DNA of 30,688 nt from JBBQSU01 sp038234815 (lineage in GTDB: Bacteria; Planctomycetota; Phycisphaerae; Tepidisphaerales; Tepidisphaeraceae): positions 1 to 30,688 of the forward strand of contig JBBQSU010000027.1 of assembly GCA_038234815.1 (NCBI GenBank), read 5' to 3'. The position numbers and the translations under genes were made by a program. Below the pieces are notes generated by a model. It had not been told where the DNA came from. It worked only from the letters and a program-made list of their open reading frames with translations, and ran no database searches. Of the stretch, positions 25,095 to 30,688 are shown one piece after another; position 1 is the first letter of the stretch, and every line of letters starts with the position of its first letter.

Positions 25095-26162
25095 ATGTCT
25101 GAAGGATGTTGCGTGAACTTTTGGATCGACCAGCGAGAGATCGGCCCGGATAGGCCGGTGCTGGTGATCGCCGAGATCGGCGTGAACCACGACGGATCGC
25201 TGGCCCGCGCGCTGCAACTGGTCGATGTCGCCCGCGAGGCCGGGGCCGACTGCGTGAAGCTTCAGGTATTCTGCGCCGATCAATTGATGCACAGTTCGTC
25301 GGCATTTGCGGGGTATCAACAGGACCGCTGTGCCGAGGCGACTCCCGCGGACATGCTGCGGCGATATGAATTTTCCGAAGGGCAGCAGGCGCAGATCGTC
25401 GATGCGATCCGGCGGGCTGGGCTGATCCCACTGGCCACACCATTTTCCCTGGGCGACGTCCAGACCATCGCCCGGCTCCATCTTCCTGCGATCAAAATCG
25501 CTTCGCCCGACCTGGTGAACGGTCCACTTCTCGCCGCGTGCGCAAAGCTGAATAAGCCGCTCTTGGTTTCGACTGGCGCTGCGACAATGGAAGAAGTGCG
25601 CGCCGCGGTCGAGCGAATGAAATCCTTTGGCGTGCCCTTGGCCCTACTCCATTGCATCAGCAGTTATCCTGTATCGTCGGAGTCGGCGCAGCTGGGGTGG
25701 ATCGCCGAACTTTCCGCGGCAACAAACGCAATCGTCGGCTATTCCGATCACACGACGGAAGTGGTCGCAGGGGCGCTAAGTGTGTCGTCGGGGGCCTGCA
25801 TCGTCGAAAAGCATCTCACCTACGACCGGAAAGCCCCCGGCCCCGATCACTCGGCCAGTGCCGATCCGGTGGAGTTCAAGGAGTATGTCAGGGTCGTACG
25901 CCTCGCCCAGGCCATGCGCGGTGAAGGCAAAAAGCGCGTCCTAAGCATCGAACAAGACGTGCGGACCGTCAGCCGTCAAAGCCTGGTGCTGTGCCGCGCG
26001 GTGACTTGCGGGCAGGTCATTACGGAAGCCGACTTGATCATTCAGCGCCCGGGCACGGGCATCCCCGCGGGCTTAATGGACCGCGTGATCGGTGTCGCTA
26101 GTCGTGTCGATCTACCCCCTGGCACAATGCTGGCCTGGGACATGCTCGCCGAACGCAATTAA
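25095..26162 (+). CDS. neuB: N-acetylneuraminate synthase family protein (NeuB-like)
   Basis: The 355-residue protein has the NeuB barrel and a C-terminal antifreeze-like SAF domain (about 290-352). Conserved motifs are AEIGVNHDGS (26-35), CVKLQVF (53-59), HCISSYPV (about 186-193), GYSDHT (about 215-220) and EKHLTYDR (about 238-245) followed by the PDHSASADP segment. These carry the residues binding phosphoenolpyruvate, the amino sugar and the metal. It condenses PEP with ManNAc, or the 2,4-diacetamido analogue in legionaminate synthesis, to a nine-carbon acid. It lies between NeuA and NeuC genes with gaps of 3 and 9 bases, one transcription unit. Confidence 0.93.
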   Translation: MSEGCCVNFWIDQREIGPDRPVLVIAEIGVNHDGSLARALQLVDVAREAGADCVKLQVFCADQLMHSSSAFAGYQQDRCAEATPADMLRRYEFSEGQQAQIVDAIRRAGLIPLATPFSLGDVQTIARLHLPAIKIASPDLVNGPLLAACAKLNKPLLVSTGAATMEEVRAAVERMKSFGVPLALLHCISSYPVSSESAQLGWIAELSAATNAIVGYSDHTTEVVAGALSVSSGACIVEKHLTYDRKAPGPDHSASADPVEFKEYVRVVRLAQAMRGEGKKRVLSIEQDVRTVSRQSLVLCRAVTCGQVITEADLIIQRPGTGIPAGLMDRVIGVASRVDLPPGTMLAWDMLAERN

Positions 26163-26171
26163 CCGTCAGTC

Positions 26172-27287
26172 ATGCCGAATATCCAGAGCCAAATCCGCAG
26201 AGTTTGCTTTGTCACCGGAACCCGTGCCGAGTTCGGCCTGATGGGCACCACCCTTGCTGCGATTAAGGCGCATCCTCGGCTTCAGTTGCAGATCGTCGCC
26301 ACTGGGATGCACGTGTCCAAGGCGCATGGGCAAACGATCGACCAAATCAGGCAACAGGGTTGGTCGATTGATGCCCGCGTGCCTTGGCCGGCGCGCCCTT
26401 CGCTGTCTGTGGCAACGGCACATGCCATGGCGGGGCTTTCGCGGGCGCTGGATTGCCTGCGGTCCGACATCGTACTGGTGGTGGGGGACAGGGTTGAAGC
26501 CTTCGCCGGCGCGGCGGCGGGGCATTTGGGTGGCCGCGTGGTGGCGCATGTTCATGGCGGAGATCGCGCACTGGGGCAGACCGACGACGCTTTGCGGCAC
26601 GCCATCACCAAGCTAGCCCACGTCCATTTCCCCGCAACGGCCGAAAGCGCCGCGCGACTGCTTAGACTTGGCGAAGATCGTTGGCGCATTTTTCAATTTG
26701 GCGCGCCGGGCATTGATGGCATCACCCGGCAGGTCGATGCCGGGCGGGAGAGGGGACGATTCGCGTTGCTGGTGCTGCATCCGACCGATGCTGACGAAAA
26801 GGCCGAAGAGAGGCGGGCTACGCTGCTGGCGCGAGTACTGATGCGCGCGGAGCTTGAACGCATTGTCGTCATTCACCCCAACAACGACGCCGGCTGGTCG
26901 GGAATCGCCCGGGCATGGAAAAAACTGCCTGCTGGACGATTCGTTCAGCTCATGGACGTTCCGCGAGGAAGGTTTCTCGCAATGATGCGCGATGCTGCAC
27001 TGATGATCGGCAACAGTTCGGCGGGGATCATTGAGGCGGCCAGCTTCGGCACGCCAGTAATTGACATCGGCCCGCGCCAGCAGGGCCGGGAACGAAGTGA
27101 AAATGTGACGACTGTGCCGTTTCGGATAGACGCCATTGCGCGAGCCATCGAGAATGTTCTGAGCAAGAAAGCTCGCCCTGCGACGAAGAACGCTTATGGC
27201 GGCTCTGGCACGGGACGAAAAATTGCCGGCCTCCTGGCTCGTGTTGCCCTGAATCCACGACTCAAGCGAAAACTTATCACTTATTGA
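26172..27287 (+). CDS. neuC: UDP-N-acetylglucosamine 2-epimerase, hydrolysing (NeuC/LegG-like)
   Basis: The 371-residue GT-B-fold protein opens with VCFVTGTRAEFGLM and shows GDRVEAFAGAAAGHLG (about 106-121), HVHGGDRALGQTDD (about 126-139) with the RHAITKLAHVHF follow-on. GNSSAGIIEAASFGTP (about 280-295) with IGPRQQGRERSENV ends the pattern. These features match hydrolysing epimerases that release free ManNAc (or its diacetamido analogue) from a UDP-sugar, rather than the non-hydrolysing WecB type. The product feeds NeuB. It starts 9 bases after NeuB and ends the rightward glycosylation arm. The HDOD gene follows after about 108 bases. Confidence 0.92.
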   Translation: MPNIQSQIRRVCFVTGTRAEFGLMGTTLAAIKAHPRLQLQIVATGMHVSKAHGQTIDQIRQQGWSIDARVPWPARPSLSVATAHAMAGLSRALDCLRSDIVLVVGDRVEAFAGAAAGHLGGRVVAHVHGGDRALGQTDDALRHAITKLAHVHFPATAESAARLLRLGEDRWRIFQFGAPGIDGITRQVDAGRERGRFALLVLHPTDADEKAEERRATLLARVLMRAELERIVVIHPNNDAGWSGIARAWKKLPAGRFVQLMDVPRGRFLAMMRDAALMIGNSSAGIIEAASFGTPVIDIGPRQQGRERSENVTTVPFRIDAIARAIENVLSKKARPATKNAYGGSGTGRKIAGLLARVALNPRLKRKLITY

Positions 27288-27395
27288 CTTGTCGTCGCCA
27301 GGGAGTTGATGCCTCTTGGGTTGATTGTTCACGCCATAAAGTTCCGCCGGTGTTGGTTCGATAAACAAGGGGGCACAGGCGCTGAGGACGAAACA

Positions 27396-28268
27396 ATGGC
27401 TATTACCGCACCGGTTGAACCAAAGAAACGCGCGATGGATTCGATCCGCAAATTAACTGCGATCGCAACCTTGCCCGAGATCACTGTCAAGATAATCGCC
27501 ACTGTGGAAGACCCGAACAGCACCGCCGCGCAGCTGCACAAACTCATCACGCACGATCCCGCCCTGGTCACGCGGATCCTCAAGCTCGTCAATAGTTCAT
27601 TTTATGGCTTGCCGGGGCAGATCAGTTCGATCGAGCGGGCGGTGGTGCTGGTGGGGCTGACTGCGATAAAGAACATTGCCGTTGCGGCGAGCATCGGGCA
27701 GATGTTTCGCGGGGCGCGCTTGTGCGAGCAGTTTTCGGCCAAAGACCTCTGGACGCACTGCATCGCGGTGGCGGTGGGATCGCGCGAACTGGCTCGGCAC
27801 CTGCGCATGCCGATTGGTGACGAAGCGTTCCTGGGCGGAATGATTCATGACATTGGCCTTCTGGTGTCGCTGCAACTCTGGCCCGAAAAGGTCCGGCAGG
27901 TATGCGAAGCGGCCTCGGTTGACGGGGCAAACTTTATGGAGATCGAGCGGCAGGTTCTCGGCGTGGATCACGCGGAGCTTGGTGCCGCGCTGGCCGAGCA
28001 GTGGAAGTTTCCCAAGTCCTGCCAGCAGATCGCGGCATACCACCACGATCCATTGTCCCGTATGGGTGAAGGCAGACAACTGGTGGCGATCGTCCATGTG
28101 GCTGACGCGTTGGCCTGCCAAGCCAACTTGGGATTCAATTTGACGGCGCGGGAGCAGTCGCTCGATCCGGCCCATCTCGTCGACCTCGGGATATCACAGC
28201 AGGCGGTGGCGATTGTGAAGGCAGGCCTGCCGCAGTTGACCGACTCGGCCCGGTCGGTCCTGGGATGA
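27396..28268 (+). CDS. HDOD domain protein
   Basis: The 290-residue protein is mostly an HDOD domain, a catalytically inactive HD-like fold often used in signalling. LPEITVKIIATVEDPNSTAA, DPALVTRILKLVNSSFYGLP and GGMIHDIGLLVSLQLWP are the landmark segments. No GGDEF or EAL domain is attached. The frame is open further upstream, to a TTG at 27306, but that extension is unlike the family. The ATG at 27396 has a GAGGA ribosome binding site and was chosen. A hairpin follows the stop at once. The signal it handles is unknown. Confidence 0.88.
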   Translation: MAITAPVEPKKRAMDSIRKLTAIATLPEITVKIIATVEDPNSTAAQLHKLITHDPALVTRILKLVNSSFYGLPGQISSIERAVVLVGLTAIKNIAVAASIGQMFRGARLCEQFSAKDLWTHCIAVAVGSRELARHLRMPIGDEAFLGGMIHDIGLLVSLQLWPEKVRQVCEAASVDGANFMEIERQVLGVDHAELGAALAEQWKFPKSCQQIAAYHHDPLSRMGEGRQLVAIVHVADALACQANLGFNLTAREQSLDPAHLVDLGISQQAVAIVKAGLPQLTDSARSVLG

Positions 28269-28274
28269 CAAACA

Positions 28275-28296
28275 GCACCCCGCCGGTGCGGGGAGC
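28275..28296 (+). terminator. Hairpin after the HDOD gene, terminator-like without T run
   Basis: CCCCGC and GCGGGG form a 6-bp stem around CGGT, extended by two more G-C pairs beyond an A-A mismatch. GAAAAA rather than T residues follows on the + strand, so an intrinsic terminator is not assured. Confidence 0.4.
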
Positions 28297-28423
28297 GAAA
28301 AATCCGTCAATGTTACCCAATAAAATCGGTGTGAAATCGTCGATCTCCCTAGCCGAATAGCCCGTAGTTGTGGTAAACTGCCCGCAACAAGTCTGCGGGG
28401 GATAACCGAATCGGAGGTTTTGT

Positions 28424-28876
28424 ATGAGTGAATCAAGAGCCGTCGTTCCCGCCCAGATTGGACATCATCCCCACGATGCTCATGGTCCCGGAACCACGCA
28501 CGACCGGCCCATCACCCTCACCCGCGGAGCCGTGCTTCCCCAGCACAAGCCCGAGGACGTCGATAATTCACCGATCGAACTGATCGACGACTTAGTACAA
28601 GACGCGCCCAGCAAGAAAATCCGCGCGTTCGGTGCCGGCGAGCATCTGCACCAGAAGGAGTACAAGCGCCCCACCTTCAGCAATCAGACCGGCGCGGTAC
28701 GCGTGAAAACATTCCACGGCAAGCTGAGCGATCAGGGCATGGACTATCTCGACAACGCCGTCAATGACTGGCTGGAAGCGCATCCCGGTTTCGAGGTGAA
28801 ATTCGTCACCAGTGCGGTCGGGATGTTCGACGGCAAGATCAAGGAACCGGCGCTGATGCTCAATGTCTGGTACTAG
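28424..28876 (+). CDS. Conserved protein of unknown function, probably planctomycete-specific
   Basis: The 150-residue protein has a polar, histidine- and proline-rich N-terminal half (about 1-60) that is probably disordered. The compact C-terminal half (about 90-150) contains VKTFHGKLSDQGMDYLDNAV, DWLEAHPGFEVKFVTSAVGM and a final ALMLNVWY. The second half looks like a small alpha/beta domain whose pattern I associate with short proteins of planctomycetes, but I cannot name a function. It has no signal peptide or membrane segment. A GGAGG ribosome binding site lies 6 bases before the ATG, stronger than most in this window, which suggests high expression. It converges on the histidine kinase with 6 bases between the stops. 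Confidence 0.75.
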   Translation: MSESRAVVPAQIGHHPHDAHGPGTTHDRPITLTRGAVLPQHKPEDVDNSPIELIDDLVQDAPSKKIRAFGAGEHLHQKEYKRPTFSNQTGAVRVKTFHGKLSDQGMDYLDNAVNDWLEAHPGFEVKFVTSAVGMFDGKIKEPALMLNVWY

Positions 28877-28882
28877 CGTGGT

Positions 28883-30535
28883 CTAGCTGCCGGCCTGCGG
28901 CTTGCGCAGGTCCTGACTGCCCGCCATAATTTTCAGCGGGATACGAATCCAGAAGACCGACCCTTCCCCCGGAAGGCTGTCGACGCCGATTTTGCCCCCT
29001 AGCAAAATGGTCAGGTCGCGGGAAATAGCCAGCCCGAGGCCCGTGCCCCCATGCTTGCGCGTCACCGAGCCGTCGATCTGCCGAAATTTCTCGAAAATCA
29101 GTTGCTGCTTTTCTCCGTCAATTCCCGGACCCTGGTCCGATACGCTGATGTACACATGGGCCGGACCGTCTCGACGGGCGCTCAACTGGATCAGCCCGGC
29201 ATCGGGAGAGAATTTGATCGAATTGGAGAGGAAGTTGTAAAGAATCTGCTGGAGCTTGGCCGGATCGGAATGAACGATCGGCACGTCGGCGGCGACCGAG
29301 GGGTTGATCGTCAACTGACGTGATTCGGTCAGCGGTTTGAGGATGTTAGTCAGCCCCTCGAAAAGGTCGCTAAGCGAAAGAGGTTCGGCGCGGAGTTCCA
29401 TCCGCCCGGCTTCGATCTTGGCCAGATCGAGCAGGTCGTTGATCAAGTCCAGCAGGTTTTTCCCGCTTTGTACGATGTTCTGCACATAACGGGCGCTTCG
29501 GGCATCGGGATTGTTCGCAGAGCTTTTCAATAGTTCGGCAAAGCCGAGAATGGAATTGAGCGGGGTGCGCAGTTCGTGGCTGACGTTGGCGAGGAACTCG
29601 CTCTTGAGCCGGTTGGATTCGTACAGCGCCACGTTGCTTTCGGCCAACTCATTGAGCTTCAGATCCAGGCCTTTATTCACCGCCCGCAGTTGGTCGCTGC
29701 TTTCCTGAAGGTTGGCCAGCATGGTGTTGAAGGTCTCGGAAAGCTGCTGGAATTCATCGCCGGTGCTGATATCCGACCGGATATTCAAATCACCTTCGCT
29801 GACTTTTTCGGCGGTCTCCTGGAGAACGCGCACGGGCTGAAGAATCAACCGGGTGGTGATGAAATAGAACGTGGCGATGGCGAGGGTGCCGGCCAGAAGC
29901 CCCGCGGTCATGAGGAAGACCCGGTTGAGCAGCCGCTGGCCACTGCCCACCTGCGTCTGCATGTCGATACTGACGATGCCGAGGAGTTTGGCCCGTGCGG
30001 GTCGCGAGGACGGGGATCCGTCATCGGCTGGCGCGCCACCGTCGTGACAATTAAGGCAGGAAGACCGGAGATAAGCAGGCTCGGCGTAGCGGTAGATATC
30101 GGGGGTATCCGAGCGGTTGAAGTAGGACTGGTAGAATTTGCGATCCGGGTCGCGCTGGAATTCGCTTAGCGCCCTGCGGTCGAATGAGGAACTTCGGAAC
30201 CCGTTTGGCTGGTCATTTGTGGAAAGCAATCGCGGGGGAAGGAGGGGGCGGATTTCGGCGCCGCCGGCTGGCGAGGTCGCTTGAGTGGCCGGGGACATCG
30301 CCGGGGAAAGCGTGGGATCAAACGATGCGCCGGACGATTGGCTGGCTACATGGAGTTTGACCGCGTGTTCGGCCAACGTATGGGCCGCGGCCTCGTCAAT
30401 CTGGGCCGTGAGCTGTTCCATCCGCTGCCACGGCACGAACAGCGCCGCAGAGATGATCAGCACCACCGCAGCGCCGAATAATAACTGGCACTTGGCGGCC
30501 AGTGATATTCTCAGCTTGCGAATGTGGTTGATCAT
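28883..30535 (-). CDS. Membrane sensor histidine kinase with periplasmic CxxCH (haem c) sensor domain
   Basis: The 550-residue protein has two membrane helices (about 17-35 and 205-227). The periplasmic region between them ends in a DUF3365/Tll0287-like segment, FYQSYFNRSDTPDIYRYAEP, then C160-L-N-C163-H164, a covalent haem c motif. A HAMP domain (about 228-281), a coiled region, the dimerisation/phosphorylation box FLANVSHELRTPLNSILGFA with His320, an N box (FLSNSIKFSPDAG) and G boxes (DQGPGID, HGGTGLGLAIS) complete a canonical kinase. It probably senses redox state or a gaseous ligand through the haem. No response regulator is adjacent in the window. The linker at about 66-110 is proline/serine-rich and likely flexible. 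Confidence 0.92.
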   Translation of the reverse strand: MINHIRKLRISLAAKCQLLFGAAVVLIISAALFVPWQRMEQLTAQIDEAAAHTLAEHAVKLHVASQSSGASFDPTLSPAMSPATQATSPAGGAEIRPLLPPRLLSTNDQPNGFRSSSFDRRALSEFQRDPDRKFYQSYFNRSDTPDIYRYAEPAYLRSSCLNCHDGGAPADDGSPSSRPARAKLLGIVSIDMQTQVGSGQRLLNRVFLMTAGLLAGTLAIATFYFITTRLILQPVRVLQETAEKVSEGDLNIRSDISTGDEFQQLSETFNTMLANLQESSDQLRAVNKGLDLKLNELAESNVALYESNRLKSEFLANVSHELRTPLNSILGFAELLKSSANNPDARSARYVQNIVQSGKNLLDLINDLLDLAKIEAGRMELRAEPLSLSDLFEGLTNILKPLTESRQLTINPSVAADVPIVHSDPAKLQQILYNFLSNSIKFSPDAGLIQLSARRDGPAHVYISVSDQGPGIDGEKQQLIFEKFRQIDGSVTRKHGGTGLGLAISRDLTILLGGKIGVDSLPGEGSVFWIRIPLKIMAGSQDLRKPQAGS

Positions 30536-30593
30536 CGCGTGGGGGATATTACGCCAAAATCACTTGAAAACTCTCAGCTCGCAAGCAGGCGAT

Positions 30594-30688
30594 TCACGAA
30601 AAGCGTTTGACGATGAGCGTGTCGTTCTGCCCGCCGAAGCCGTATTTGTTGCTCATCACCGTGTTTACGACAGCCTTGCGGGCCTGAT
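30594..30688 (-). CDS. fabF: 3-oxoacyl-ACP synthase II-like protein, C-terminal end (FabF)
   Basis: Reading the minus strand from the window edge, 30 codons end at a TGA whose complement is at 30594-30596. The translation contains NTVMSNKYGFGGQNDTLIVK, the highly conserved end of FabF/FabB-type ketoacyl synthases, with the SN-x-FGFGGQN loop that lines the active site. These enzymes extend fatty acids on acyl carrier protein. The gene continues beyond the window. It lies upstream of the histidine kinase on the same strand, 58 bases away. Confidence 0.85.
   Translation of the reverse strand, partial: QARKAVVNTVMSNKYGFGGQNDTLIVKRFS

Overview
The window is about 30.7 kb of GC-rich bacterial DNA with long, tightly packed genes on both strands. 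It most resembles a Planctomycetota genome, probably of the Phycisphaerae type. This is an inference from gene content: a two-membrane cell plan (secretion ATPase/platform pair, TolC-family lipoprotein), a chlorite-dismutase-fold haem enzyme, a PPi-type phosphofructokinase and a short planctomycete-looking conserved protein. No rRNA, tRNA or CRISPR array was seen. Both ends cut through genes: a GspE/PilB ATPase on the left and a FabF-type ketoacyl synthase on the right.

Left part (1-8258). A secretion/pilus ATPase C-terminus, its membrane platform, a SAM methyltransferase, a ChdC/HemQ-like protein and an M20 amidohydrolase all run on the + strand. They converge on a minus-strand PPi-type phosphofructokinase. 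A gene-free stretch of 1.28 kb follows. It holds an exact 11-bp-period repeat and a pair of related dyads around an AT-rich hairpin. Then comes a minus-strand aldo/keto reductase with C-terminal iron-sulfur motifs.

Middle part (8530-15738, all minus strand). In transcription order: a mutarotase-fold-like exported protein, a TolC-type outer-membrane lipoprotein, a sugar-type ABC solute-binding protein, one MalF-like permease and a GT39-like membrane glycosyltransferase. The second permease and the ATPase expected of such an importer are absent from the window.

Glycosylation island (15815-27287). Two GT-B-like genes read leftward. From a 138-bp divergent intergenic region, a rightward series begins: polysaccharide pyruvyl transferase, DUF115/Maf-type protein, a SpsF-like/SPASM fusion, NeuA, NeuB and NeuC. 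NeuC, NeuB and NeuA together can make a CMP-activated nonulosonic (sialic-type) acid. DUF115/Maf proteins are known as flagellin glycosylation factors, so a sialic-acid-type modification of flagellin or another surface protein is the most economical reading. The most unusual gene is the fusion at 22696-24315. It keeps the barrel landmarks and the C-terminal SPASM-like cysteines, but all three cysteines of the radical-SAM CxxxCxxC motif are replaced.

Right part (27396-30688). An HDOD protein, a 150-residue conserved protein of unknown function, a membrane histidine kinase with a periplasmic CxxCH haem-c motif, and the very end of a FabF-like gene.
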